64,000 bases of DNA from Diacronema lutheri (lineage: Eukaryota; Haptophyta; Pavlovophyceae; Pavlovales; Pavlovaceae): assembly GCA_019448385.1 (NCBI GenBank), contig JAGTXO010000006.1, forward strand, positions 868,001-932,000, read 5' to 3'. The notes beneath the pieces were generated by a model. That model saw only the letters and a list, made by a program, of their open reading frames with translations. It was not told where the DNA came from and searched no databases. Positions within the stretch are counted from its first letter, which is position 1. Each line of letters starts with the position of its first letter. Made by a program: the position numbers and the translations under genes. This document shows, in pieces, positions 28,694 to 38,319 of the stretch.

Positions 28694-29589
28694 ATGCAGA
28701 CGTCTGTCAAGGACGCGCTTAAGAAGCTGCAGGAGACGCTTGAGGATGACAAGAAGGTCGAGGAACTCGAGGATGTGCGCCTATGCATGGTCCCGTGGCA
28801 GATGCCGCTCATCACAAAGATGGATCCGTCGCTCGGCACGCTCAAAAAATGCAAGCACCTGCGCCTCTCGAGCAACCAGATCGATCGCATTGGCAGCCTG
28901 GCCGGCATGGGTGCGCAGCGCGTCGCCCTGCGCGCAATGGCGCACTGTCGTGGGCTGTAGCGGGGGCGGACAGAGCACCGCGCATGCGCTCATGCTCGCA
29001 TGCGCGCGCGCGCCGCCGCCTCGCGGTATGCGCGGGCCGATAGAGTCTCTGGAGATCCTATCGCTCGCGCGCAACCAGCTCAAGAAGATCGAGAACCTCG
29101 ACTCGGTCGCCGGCACGCTCAAGCAGCTGTGGATTTCGTACAACAACATTGTCGCCCTCAACGGCATCGAAAAGCTGCAGAACCTCGAGGTGCTCTACAT
29201 GTCGAACAACAAGGTGCACGACATTAAAGAGATTGAACGGCTACAGTCGCTGCCCAAGCTTACCGAACTGCTCTTCCATGGCAACGCGTTCCATTCGCGC
29301 TTCTTGTCCGAGGGCGGCGACGAGAAGGAGTACAGGTTTGAGATTATGAAGCGGTGCGGCGCGGGCGGACGGCAGAGGGCGCATGGCAACTGTGCCGCGC
29401 GCGTGTCGCCGTTCATCGCCGAGCTTTCTGTCCTGCCGCGCTGCATGCGCGTGACGCCCACGCACGGCCACGCCGCGCCGCCGCGCGAACCGTGCTTGCG
29501 TGCGCGTTCGCAGGCTTCCCAACTTGAAGATCTTGGACGGTGTGCACATCGAGGATGAGGAGCGCGCTGAGGCGCAGTCACGATCATAG
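28694..29589 (+). CDS. DNAL1: Axonemal dynein light chain 1 (LC1)
   Basis: Three exons (28694-28910, 29044-29353, 29514-29589; GT-AG) give 200 residues, as expected. It is a leucine-rich-repeat protein matching Chlamydomonas LC1: TKMDPSLGTLKKCKHLRLSSNQIDRIGSLAGM, then ESLEILSLARNQLKKIENLDSVAGTLKQLWISYNNI (in two stretches), VLYMSNNKVHDIKEIERL, and LPNLKILDGVHI at the end. LC1 binds the microtubule-binding stalk of the outer-arm dynein gamma heavy chain and controls flagellar beating, so this organism makes motile flagella. Start: ATG at 28694 gives MQTSVKDAL; alternatively a tiny upstream exon at about 28582-28605 (MVGTTTME) could splice to the AG at 28699. The leader region is duplicated elsewhere in the window. 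Confidence 0.93.
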
Positions 29590-29789
29590 TTCCCTTCTTT
29601 CCTTTCCTTTTTGGCTCAAACTCAGACCTAGAGCTATGCGCGCGCTTGCTGCACGAAGCCGACTTGGCTCGTAGTACGCCCGTGCTCGCACAGCTGATTC
29701 ACGACCGTGCAACACCCCGTCAGCGCCGGCGAGCTGCATACATACTGCAGTCGTCCAAAAACTGAAACCGGCGTGCCGCAACTAGAAAA

Positions 29790-31401
29790 ATGGCCTCCGC
29801 GAGGCGAGTGCGCAGCGCAGCACTTGAGACGGACGAATGGACGGCCTACTCGTCGCACGAGCACAACGGGCGCATGTTCTGGCTGCACGCGAGCACCGGC
29901 CAGCGCACGTGGGCGCAGCCCCTGCCGCGGATTGTCCACGTGCGCGATGCGCTCGCAAATTCGGAGCATGCGCGGCAGCTCGTGTCGTCGGCGACAATCG
30001 GCGCCGAGTTCGAGCAGATTTGCTGGGTATGCACGGAGCCGTTCGGCTCGGACGCGGTCTCGTCCAAGACCATCTCGGGCGACGCGCCCTTGCCCGAGGA
30101 CATCCTTCGCGCAATGGAGCTGATCGCGCCCGAGTTTGCGAGCTACCCTTTGCCGTTTGCGAGCAAGGCCGGGCTCGACCGCATCATCTTTTGCTCGCGC
30201 CTGCACTACGACGGGCAGCGTCGAGGGCACGTGCCATCCTTTCATTCGCGCGCCATGTACATCGACTGCATGGCCCAGCCCAAGCGGCGCGTCGTCAGCT
30301 CGTTCCACCACGAGCTGTGGCATTTTGCCGACTACACCATGCTCGGCCGCGACTATGAGTTTGCGGACGCGGAGTGGTGCGCGGCCGCTCGACCGCGGCG
30401 CCCGTCGCGCGCGGCGGCGTGCGCACCACGGGCGCGCGCACCGCCGCAAGCGCCCGCGCTCGCGCTGCCTTCCCTGCAACCGACACGCGCCATATTTCCG
30501 CGCACACGCACGGCGCCTCGGCGGGGCGGGCGCGCGCAGGCTCTCGCTCAACCCGGCGGGCTTCACGTACGGCAAGGGGGGCGCGGCGATGCGCTCGGAG
30601 GACACAACGTCGGGCTACATTGGCTCCGCCAACAGCGACGCCTTCCTCAACCGCTACTCCACCGCGTCCGCCGCGGAAGACAAGGCGGAGGTGTGGGCGG
30701 CACTACTAACAGACATGCAACTCGTCGAGACGTCACCAACGCTGCAGCGCAAGCGCGACGTGCTGAAGGCGCGCGCGGGGAGCCTACTCGCCGCGATGTG
30801 CAGCGCCGAGCTTTGGGAGCGCATTCGCAGCGCTCAGCTCTCCGCCCGCCGCGGGGAGGGCGACTGGGAGACATACATGACCGACGCGGGCCGGCCGTGG
30901 TGGTTCAACCGCGTCACACACGAGAAGAGGCGCGGCGCGCGCGCAACCTCGCGCGGCGCGGCGTTCGCGCGACCTCGCGCGGCGCGGCGCGCTGTGCTGC
31001 GCGCCCGCTCCGGCAGCGCGCGCGCGCGCTGACCGCACTGGCTCGCGCCCCCTCCTACCGCCCGCCCCCCCATTCCCACGGCCGGCGCGCGCGGGCGCAA
31101 TCTGCGCAGGTGGGATGCGCCTGAACAGCACTTCGTCCTTCGGCACCAAGCGGTGCGGCGCGCGCGCCAGAGCTCGCAGAGCCACGCAGCAGCCGGGCTC
31201 GAGCTCGCGCCAACACACGCCGGGACGAGTGTCGAAAGCGCGCGCACGCTGCCTGCCGCCGTGGACGACAGAGTCGAACGCACGTCGTCGACATCAACGT
31301 CAGAGCCTGCACTCGCAAAGCGGCCGAAGCTGCTCTGCTGCTTCTCCGCGTGCTTCCCGTGCCTCGCGTCGCCGCAGGTCGAGCATGCTGAGTCCGTGTG
31401 A
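29790..31401 (+). CDS. Putative zinc metallopeptidase (HExxH) flanked by two WW domains
   Basis: Three exons (29790-30376, 30540-30929, 31110-31401) give 422 residues. Residues ~16-45 form a WW domain (DEWTAYSSHEHNGRMFWLHASTGQRTWAQP split across W...W-P). The centre has CWVCTEPFGSD, RLHYDGQRRGHVPSFHSRAMYI and FHHELWHFADY, whose HELWH is an HExxH zinc motif, followed by GGAAMRSEDTTSGYIG and FLNRYSTASAAEDKAEVWA, where a Glu could be the third ligand. A second WW domain spans the last intron (GDWETYMTDAGRPWWFNRVTHEKR-WDAP). WW domains bind Pro-rich peptides, so substrate targeting is likely. Intron 2 (30930-31109) needs a GC donor (AAGAG/GCGCGG) to complete EKRWDAP; no GT is near. The C terminus is Cys-rich (LLCCFSACFPCL), suggesting lipidation. 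Substrate unknown. Confidence 0.8.
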
Positions 31402-31409
31402 CCTGCGCT

Positions 31410-34010
31410 GAACAATCAGGAACTGCAGCCTGCCCAAGAGAAACGGAAAAGTGGGCCGTCGATTGTAGTGAGCTCGACGTGGCCGCCGTGAGCTCGACGA
31501 CCGCGAGCCCAGCGGCGGTCGGCACGCCGCGCGCTGCGCCAAGCGCGTCGCGCGCGTACAGGACGTCGACCTCGACGCGCAGGACGCCCGCTCGCAGCAC
31601 CGCGAGCCGGTAGATTGGGTTGTCCCAGAAGGCTGCGGAAGTCGCCGGGGCCCCCCGGAGCCGTCGATTGCCATGGCCGCGGCCACGCCGAGTGCCCATC
31701 GGCGGCGCACCGTTGTCAACTTCCACTCGTCGGCACGGCTTGGGCTCACACAGTGTGTGCCTGCGCGGCGCCCACGCTTGGAGCGGCTGGCGGCCGCGCG
31801 CGACCCGGTGTTCCCGCGCGGCGCGTGCAGCTCGACGGCGAGCGAGAGCGCTCTGCCCGGTGCGGCGTGCCTGCAGAGTAGGGCAAGATGACGGCGTCAT
31901 CCTCGTGGCGTGCGCGGACGGCGCGGTGCCCGTGCGCCACGTCGGCGCGCGGCATGCGAAAGGTGCACGCGAGCGCCAGCTCGCGTGCGTTTCGGACGCG
32001 ACCCGCCTCACGAGCACCAGGTCGCGCGGGACGGCGAGCGCGCGTAGCGGGCTCGCGCCGCCACCGTCGGCGCGTATGACAGCGAGGCCATTGTCAACAC
32101 CCTCCTCAACCGCGCCTCCGCCCGCCAACGCCGCGCGCACGAGCCGCTGCACCGCCGCGCCCGCCGGCGCGCGCACCACCCACTACGGAGCGTCGAGCCC
32201 ACCGAGCCGCTGCACCGCCGCGCCCGCCGGCGCGCGCACCACCCACTGCGGAGCGTCGAGCCCACCGAGCCGCTGCACCGCCGCGCCCGCGTGCGCGCCA
32301 TGCGCTGCGCGCACGTGCTCGTCCACGCCTCTGCCACGTCGCTCGCGCCGAGCACGCAGCCAAACATGGCCTCAACGTCGTCGAAGCTCATCCAGGAAGC
32401 GGGCGCGGCCGTGGTGACGCCGCGCGGCGCGCGCCGCATTCGCCGCAGCGATGCGCTCCACACGAATCGCTGTCCGCCTCGGCCCAGCGGCCGTTCCACT
32501 CGACGCGCGCGCGCCCGTCCGCCGACGGCGCGCGCGCGCGAGCGCGCGCGCGCCCGCTACCTCGCCCGCCGCAAGCACCGTCCTCCCCTCCTCCCTTCCC
32601 TCACCGAGCACGTGCGGCGGCGCGGCCGCGGACGCTGCCGCCGACGCGGCCTCGCTCGGCGCGTGGGCCTCGCCCAACCGTGCGTCCGACGGCGCGGCGA
32701 CAACCCACTCCCATGCGTGCCCCCCCCCCCCCCCCCCCCCCCCTCCCCCCCGTGAAGAAGCAGAGCGCAGGCAGCGGCGTGCGGCGCGGTCGGGCGTCCG
32801 CGGTGCGGTCGTCCAGCGCCGCGTAGCTGCCCAACCACTTGGACGCCGCCTTCTCGAGCAGCGCGGCCCACAGCTCGGCGTCGCCTGCCGACTCGGCCGA
32901 TGCGCCAAGCGGCATGCCCGCTGCACGAGTCGTGGGGCAGAGAGTCGTCGAGCGCGACGAACTCGCCCTTGCCGCCGTCGGCCTCGACAGCGGCAGACGC
33001 GGCGCGGCGCGCGGCGCGCCAGTCGTCGAGCGGGTACACGCGCACGACCACGAGCCCGTGCCGCGCGAGCGCGTCGTGCACGAACGGCCGGCGCGCGAGG
33101 CGCGGCGTTGTGGCAAGGAGGCCGAGAGCATCGACGAGCCAGCCGTCGCGCACGCCGACGCCGGCGCGCACAGCGTCGAGCGGCGCGTCGGCGTCGTCGG
33201 CTGGCGGGAACAGACGCGGCACTTCGGCCGGCGCCGGCGCGGCGGACGTGCGCCGCCACTCGACGGCTTGGCCGACGAGCGCGTCCCGCGGTGGCCGGAC
33301 CGTGCGACCCCAGACCGACGCGTTGTCGCACGGGAAGTCCGGGTCGCAAAATCGGCGCACCGCGAAGGGCCGTGGCGACGCAACTGTCAGGGTCTCGCAA
33401 GCGCGCTCGGGCGCCTTGCCCTTGCTCACCGCCCGCACGTGCGCGTGCGCCAACGCGCCGATCGTGCCGAGGTCGCGCGACTGCTCGGCGGTGAGCGGCG
33501 CGCCGCACGCCTCGTACTGCGTGCCGTGCGTCTCGAGTGCGTGCGGATGCGCACAGCTCGGGTGAGGGATGATCGGCTGCAGCGCGCCATCGAGCGGACC
33601 GACGAGCATATCCGCGTCCGCCGTCGTCAAGCTCGGAAGTGCACTCGACGAGGACTACGAGCCGGGTGCAAGCTCGCGAAGCCTGGCGGAGACGACGGAC
33701 GCGCGGAGAAATTTGGATGCAGCGACGGCACGCGCTGGCGCGTCGCGCGCGTCGTACGCCTCGCGCGTCAGCAGAATGAAGCCGAGCGTGAGCCGCGACG
33801 CGTTTCCGACCGCTTGCGACAGGTCGACGGCGATCGGTGCGGCGCGTGACGCGAGGACCTCGACGGCGGGGTTGGCGCGCCACGTCGGAAGGTGCGGGCC
33901 GCCGCCGCACCGGCCCTCCGACCACGACCCGTCGGCAGCGATGCCTGCGCCGAGGTGCGGGTCACTCAAAAATCGTCTTCCATCGTACTCGCTTTCTCAA
34001 CGATGTCTCA
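31410..34010 (-). CDS. Calpain-like protein, probably inactive; exon ends unresolved
   Basis: Reading leftwards, the pieces are: a calpain domain III-like segment (GSWSEGRCGGGPHLPTWRANP ... ILLTREAYD; 33990-33680), a Cys/His-containing linker (33630-33400), the CysPc fold (FCDPDFPCDN; VRDGWLVDALGLLATTP; FVALDDSLPHD; ELWAALLEKAASKWLGSYAALD; VEWNGRWAEADSDS; WMSFDDVEAMFGCV; to ~32390), an insert with 63-base repeats, and a second domain III-like segment (AFWDNPIYRLAVLRAG; ~31640-31480). Calpains are Ca-dependent Cys proteases, but the catalytic Cys of the GDCW motif is Gly here (RDGW) and I see no GHAY His motif, so it is likely a non-catalytic relative. One frame change near 32935 could be a very short intron. 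Several introns are implied; start and stop were not fixed. Convergent with the metallopeptidase gene. Confidence 0.6.
32140..32290 (-). repeat. 63-bp tandem repeat, about 2.4 units
   Basis: The unit (one part reads CCGAGCCGCTGCACCGCC) repeats with period 63, differing by about one base between units. As 63 is a multiple of three it could be translated as a 21-residue repeat inside the calpain-like protein between its CysPc and second domain III-like parts, or it may lie in an intron. Confidence 0.85.
32720..32751 (+). repeat. Poly-C tract within the calpain-like gene
   Basis: A run of 24 C, one T, then 7 C; it reads as poly-G in the sense of the calpain-like gene, shortly after the segment LPALCFFTGG, so it probably lies at the 5' side of an intron. 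Confidence 0.9.
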
Positions 34011-34102
34011 TGGCTCCGCATTCCGCTGCACGGCGCTTCACGGCTCACGCACGACATTTGACCAGCGTCGCAACGTCGGCCGCTGAGAGGTCACGACCTG
34101 AC

Positions 34103-34797
34103 TCACGCGGCCGCCGTGAGCGTGCTCGGCAGAATTTCGACAAAGGTGTCAAAATTCTGCCGCTCCTCCTCCTTCGCGATCATCGCTTTCTCGAGGATGA
34201 ATTTGCCCTCTTTGTACTTTTGCGTCTCCTCGAACGCCTCCACCTGTTTTCAGGGGGAAGCGCACGGGACGCCGCACGCGTCACGGCGCGACGCTGCCGC
34301 GTCCGCGGCGCGGCGCGCAACGCACGTATTTCCAACCTAGCCGCGTCTCGCATTTGTTGCAATAGATGTCTGCGACAACGTGCAGGCCCGTGAGGAGCAA
34401 CCGGTTCTCCCGCGGGCCGGTGGACACGTTGACGCTGCGCGCGGGGCGGGCGCGAGCGGCGGACGGGGCGGGTCGATCAGGTCGCCGTCGCGGCGCGTGC
34501 CTGCCGCGGGCCACGGCGAAAGCGCCCTGACGGGCGCGCGGTGGGCGTACACGTCGGAGAAGAGGTAGGCGCGGCCATGCCGTCCCTGGAAGGCCTGCGG
34601 CCAAGGCGCGCCGTGCGCGCGAGATGCGCTCGCACGCGCGCGGTCAGCGCGAGCGAGCGGCGACAGGTCGCGCGCCGGCGCGCTGGCCGCGATCTCGCCT
34701 TCGAGATGATGCTGTCGTGGTCGGCGAGGTGCGTTCGGCAGAGGCTGCAGACGTGGACGACCTCGCACGATACATATTCGAGGAAGATTCGGCCCAT
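34103..34797 (-). CDS. Yippee-like zinc-binding protein
   Basis: Four exons (34699-34797, 34551-34594, 34326-34434, 34103-34243) give 130 residues. The Yippee fold is complete: start [28 protein letters not shown] (first Cys pair), [45 protein letters not shown] (second Cys pair) and [19 protein letters not shown]. Yippee proteins bind zinc through the two CxxC pairs; eukaryotic members act at centrosomes, nucleus or as degradation-complex subunits, and the exact role here is unknown. Intron 1 (34595-34698) needs a GC donor (TCGAAG/GCGAGA) to join ISK to AFQG; intron 2 uses GT in GAC-GT/GTACGC to rebuild SDVVNV; intron 3 is GT-AG. The tail ends [12 protein letters not shown]. Divergent from cystathionine gamma-synthase, 117 bases apart. 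Confidence 0.92.
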
Positions 34798-34914
34798 CAG
34801 GCCCGACTGCGTCCCGGCGGTTCTCGACGGCGCGGCCGGCGCCTCCCGCCCTACGCCCGTCCTGGCCAAAATCTTCGCGCCCACTTTTTAAACAGGCGCG
34901 TTCCACGGCGAGCA
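34798..34914. promoter_or_regulatory. Shared promoter region with TTTTTAAA
   Basis: The 117 bases between the Yippee-like and cystathionine gamma-synthase start codons contain CACTTTTTAAAC (34883-34893), about 23 bases before the latter's ATG. Similar T-rich TTTAAA motifs precede other genes in this window. Confidence 0.4.
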
Positions 34915-36801
34915 ATGCTCGCGCGGCGCGCGTTCGCGCTGGCAGGCGCTGGAAAGCGGTGCGCGTCGGGCGGCGTGGGCACGGTGAGCGTCAAGGGTGG
35001 CGAGCCTGCGCGCGCATCGGGCCACATGAAGAGCTCGGATGCGATCGCGGTGCCGATCGTGCAGACGGCCGCGTACACATTTAAGGACTCGCAGCAGCTG
35101 ATCGACTTTAACGAGGGGCGGTACCCGAGCTACGAGTATGGGCGCTACGGCAACCCGACAGTGCGCGCGGTGGAGCAGAAAATGATGGAGCTCGAGGGCG
35201 CTGAGGACTGCCTGGCGAGCACGTCGGGCATGTACACAGCCGTCAGCATGATGATGGCGCTGCTGCCCGAGGGCAGCCGGGTCATCACGACCACAGACTG
35301 CTACAGGCGGACGCGCCAGTTCCTCAACACCGTCATCAACAAGATGGGGGTGACAAACGTCGTCATCCCGCCCGGCGACCTCGACGCGCTCCGATGCGAG
35401 GTGCAGCGCGGCGCGGCGATGTTCTTCTCGGAGTCGCCGTCCAACCCGATGCTTCGCTGCGTGGACATTCCGGCGGCATCGCAAATCTGCCGCGCGGCGG
35501 GCACGATCCTGTGCATTGACGGCACGTTCTCCACGCCGTACAACCAGCGACCGCTCGACCTCGGCGCCGACATCGTCATTCACTCCGCGACGAAATACCT
35601 CGCCGGCCACCACGACGTGCTCGCCGGCGTTCTTGCGGGTAGAAAGGACCTCGTCGAGCAGGTGGTGGCGCGCGCGCGCGCGTGGCGCGGCAGCCGGCGG
35701 CGCGGCCGTGGGCGCCGCCGCATTGTTTGGCGTCTTCCCGGTCACCGCTCGTTGCGCGCGCGCGCCGTGCGCTCACCGACGCGCCGTGCGGCGCGCGGCG
35801 TGCGGCGAGCAGGTGCGTGCATTGCACGGCGTCATGGGGGGCGTGCTCGACCCTCATGCGGCCTATCTGCTGCTGCGCGGGCTCAAAACGCTCCACCTGC
35901 GCGTGGCGCGGCAAAATGCGAGTGCGGAGGCGCTCGCGCGCATGCTGCACGCGCACCCAAAGGTGCGCGCGGCGCGGCGCGCCTGCCACACGCAGCCGCT
36001 CGCCATCGCTTCTGCAGTTGCTCGGCACGCGGCGCGGTGCCCCATGGCCGCCCGCAGGTCCACCCACCTCCGTGCTGCGCGAGCGCGCGGCGCACGCCGC
36101 TGCCACCCCGATCCGCCGTCGACTCATGCGCTCGCCACGCCCACCTTGCCGCCGCCCTGGAGCAGGTGAAGAAGACGATCTACCCGTCTTTGCCGCACCA
36201 CCCGGACCACGCCTACGCGACGGCGCAGGCGCGCGGCTTCGGCGGCGTCGTCTCGTTCGAGCTGCACGGCGGGCTGCACGCAGGCGCGATGTTCACTGAC
36301 ACGCTGCAGATGCCGCACATAGCGCCCAGCTTAGGTGGTTGCGACTCGCTCGTCGAGCAACCAACGGTCCGACCGCGCGCGCGCGCCCGTTTCGCGCGCG
36401 TGCCGCGCGCACGTGCTCAGCGCGACGAAGCGCATCGCCGTCCCACGCGCCTCCACGTGGCGCGCGCGCAGATCATCTCTTACTGGAACGTGCCGCCCGA
36501 CGAGCGCAACGAGATCGGCATACAGGACGGCCTCATCCGGTTCGCGTGCGGCGTCGAGGAGACGGACGACATCCTCGCGGACGTCGCGCGCGCGCTTGAG
36601 CTGCTCGACGTGGAGAAGCAGTACCTAAAGGACACGCACGAGGTGTGCGCGCGCGCGTGCGCGCGCGCGCCGCAGGCCTGCAGCTTGCGCGCGCTGCGCG
36701 CCCTCGGCACGCACGGCGCGTATGGCTCCCGTCTAGTCATGCAATCCGCGCCGAGCGCGCTGCTCACGGTCGTCGCGCAGGCGTGGCGCATCAAGGGATG
36801 A
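34915..36801 (+). CDS. CGS: Cystathionine gamma-synthase
   Basis: Five exons (34915-35661, 35813-35962, 36166-36366, 36472-36642, 36781-36801; GT-AG, all phase 0) give 429 residues. The match is to plant CGS: YEYGRYGNPTVRAVEQKM, STSGMYTAVSMMMALLPEG, TTTDCYRRTRQF, FFSESPSNPMLRCVDI, CIDGTFSTPYNQRPLDLGADIVIHSATKYLAGHHDVLAG (Lys of SATK binds pyridoxal phosphate), GGVLDPHAAYLLLRGLKTLHLR, GFGGVVSFEL, APSLGGCDSLVEQP-T-IISYWNVP and DGLIRFACGVEE. It joins cysteine to an activated homoserine to give cystathionine, committing carbon to methionine, in the plastid of plants. The first ~35 residues (Arg/Ala/Gly-rich) may target an organelle. The last intron (36643-36780) is in frame, so read-through would also give a protein with the same end. 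Convergent with the gene at 36954. Confidence 0.94.
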   Translation: MLARRAFALAGAGKRCASGGVGTVSVKGGEPARASGHMKSSDAIAVPIVQTAAYTFKDSQQLIDFNEGRYPSYEYGRYGNPTVRAVEQKMMELEGAEDCLASTSGMYTAVSMMMALLPEGSRVITTTDCYRRTRQFLNTVINKMGVTNVVIPPGDLDALRCEVQRGAAMFFSESPSNPMLRCVDIPAASQICRAAGTILCIDGTFSTPYNQRPLDLGADIVIHSATKYLAGHHDVLAGVLAGRKDLVEQVVARARAWRGSRRRGRGRRRIVWRLPGHRSLRARAVRSPTRRAARGVRRAGACIARRHGGRARPSCGLSAAARAQNAPPARGAAKCECGGARAHAARAPKGARGAARLPHAAARHRFCSCSARGAVPHGRPQVHPPPCCASARRTPLPPRSAVDSCARHAHLAAALEQVKKTIYPSLPHHPDHAYATAQARGFGGVVSFELHGGLHAGAMFTDTLQMPHIAPSLGGCDSLVEQPTVRPRARARFARVPRARAQRDEAHRRPTRLHVARAQIISYWNVPPDERNEIGIQDGLIRFACGVEETDDILADVARALELLDVEKQYLKDTHEVCARACARAPQACSLRALRALGTHGAYGSRLVMQSAPSALLTVVAQAWRIKG

Positions 36802-36953
36802 CGCGAGCTTTTGGGTGCTGCTTCCGCCATGTACATCGCAGCGCGAGAGTAGGGTTCGATGCGGAATGCCGGCGCGTAGGTTCTGTCACAGCCGCACAGA
36901 CGCGACTCACCCCGACACGGACGACATCTCAGTCTCTTGGCGGAGGCCACGCG

Positions 36954-37349
36954 CTAGTCCCCGCGCGCCGCCTCAATATTGCGGAGGCTCTGCTGCGTGG
37001 TAAACCACAGGTCGTCGTCGTCCTCATCCTCCTCCGCCTCACCCAGCGCGCCGGCGTCGCCGCCTTGCCCTTGCTCGGGTTGTGCAACCAGAGCATCGAG
37101 GATCGTTCGCGCCTCCGGCTGGCGCGGAGCCTGCTGGTTCGAGCCGAACATCTCAGCGTGCAACGCATCGCGGAGGCCCACGGTACTCGTCGGGACGGAA
37201 AGCGCGCTCATCTGCGCGAGCAGGTCGCTCTCCTCCACCTGGAGCTGCGAAATCGTGCGCAGCATATGCTGCCGCATGTCGTCGAGCAGGGCGCGCTCGT
37301 GCTCGAGGTCGCGCACGGCCTGGTCCGCGTGCGTCTCAGTCATCGCCAT
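36954..37349 (-). CDS. Small coiled-coil protein, unknown
   Basis: Single exon, 131 residues. The N-terminal half is helical with heptad-like Leu spacing (AVRDLEHERALLDDMRQHML; TISQLQVEESDLLAQMSAL), then a Pro/Gln-rich middle and an acidic run (GEAEEDEDDDDLWF) near the C terminus. A second ATG two codons in is an alternative start. No family recognised. It shares a 60-base divergent promoter with the gene at 37410. Confidence 0.6.
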   Translation of the reverse strand: MAMTETHADQAVRDLEHERALLDDMRQHMLRTISQLQVEESDLLAQMSALSVPTSTVGLRDALHAEMFGSNQQAPRQPEARTILDALVAQPEQGQGGDAGALGEAEEDEDDDDLWFTTQQSLRNIEAARGD

Positions 37350-37409
37350 TGCCGGTCGCCATCACCCCCCGCCAGCGGAGTTTCGCAGCCGGGGAATGGC
37401 GCCAGATGC

Positions 37410-38237
37410 ATGCGCACAAGGTGCATGAAGCGCACCGCGGGCGAGGGCGTTGGGCTGTGGGCCAAGCGTCTCGCCGCGGCGCTCTGCGCTGACGATGGCG
37501 ATGCCTTTATCGCCGCGTATGATGCGCTCCTCAACGACCCTGCGCGGTACGGCGACGAGGAGATTGAGGCGATCAAGGACCGCGCGCGCACGATCTACGA
37601 TGCCGGCGGCGTGCTCGAGGACGCGAGCGCGTCCGAGCCAGCCACTTCACAGGCACATGCCTCGGCGTGCGCTACACGTGGTGAGTTTTCCGCTGTCACG
37701 ACCGGGCAGAGGATCGCTCCGAGCCAGCAGCGAGCGCGCGCGAGCGATGCTCACACGCCGCCGTGTGGGCACGCCGCCGCAAGCAGCGCTGCCGCGCCAC
37801 TACCTGGGCACGCTGAGCCAAGCCCCGCCGCGCCGAGGGCGGGCAGCCTGGCGGCGCTCGAGCACGCCCCGGCGTGCGGCGCGTGCGCACCGGCGCACAA
37901 GCCTCGCGCGCCGCCCGCCGCGCCGAACGGCCACACGCCTCGCTCAACCAAGGCGCGCAAGGCGCGCCCGCAGCACGACGAGCTACCGCCGAGAATAGCC
38001 AGCGGCGCGCCCGCGTGCGCGCTTGCATCGGAGCGCCCGCCGTCGCGTAGTGCACGGCCGGCGGCGCGAAACGGCCCGTCGACCTCTCGCGCACGGCCAT
38101 GGCGCGTGCAAGAAGCGCACGCGCAGGCGAGCGTTGGGGTTTCGAGTGGGCAGCATGCTCAGGCGGACGAGGTGAGGGCGGAGCTGAGACGACGCTGGCT
38201 GGATGCGCTCGAGCATGCGGCCCGAAGTCGATGCTGA
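37410..38237 (+). CDS. Ala/Pro-rich protein, unknown
   Basis: An open frame of 275 codons. The first ~70 residues look folded and helical (GLWAKRLAAALCADDGDAFIAAYDALL; DEEIEAIKDRARTIYDAGG), the middle is Ala/Pro/Arg-rich low complexity, and a helix closes the chain (EVRAELRRRWLDALEHAARS). A good donor (GTGAGT at 37680) suggests a possible short intron after ATRG, not resolved. Alternative start at 37425. No family recognised. The stop is 82 bases from that of the convergent GST-HIT gene. Confidence 0.5.
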   Translation: MRTRCMKRTAGEGVGLWAKRLAAALCADDGDAFIAAYDALLNDPARYGDEEIEAIKDRARTIYDAGGVLEDASASEPATSQAHASACATRGEFSAVTTGQRIAPSQQRARASDAHTPPCGHAAASSAAAPLPGHAEPSPAAPRAGSLAALEHAPACGACAPAHKPRAPPAAPNGHTPRSTKARKARPQHDELPPRIASGAPACALASERPPSRSARPAARNGPSTSRARPWRVQEAHAQASVGVSSGQHAQADEVRAELRRRWLDALEHAARSRC

Positions 38238-38319
38238 GCTCTGACATGGTCTGAGGCCTGACCAGACTCGGCGACAGTCACCATGATTGTGGCGAAAGGC
38301 GTCGCGGCCACGTGATGGT

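Noticed and set aside
36643-36780. Continuous coding through the last intron of cystathionine gamma-synthase
   Set aside because: The interval starts GTGTGCGCG and ends GCGCAG, is Arg/Ala/Cys-rich and absent from the family; in-frame retention is possible but less likely.
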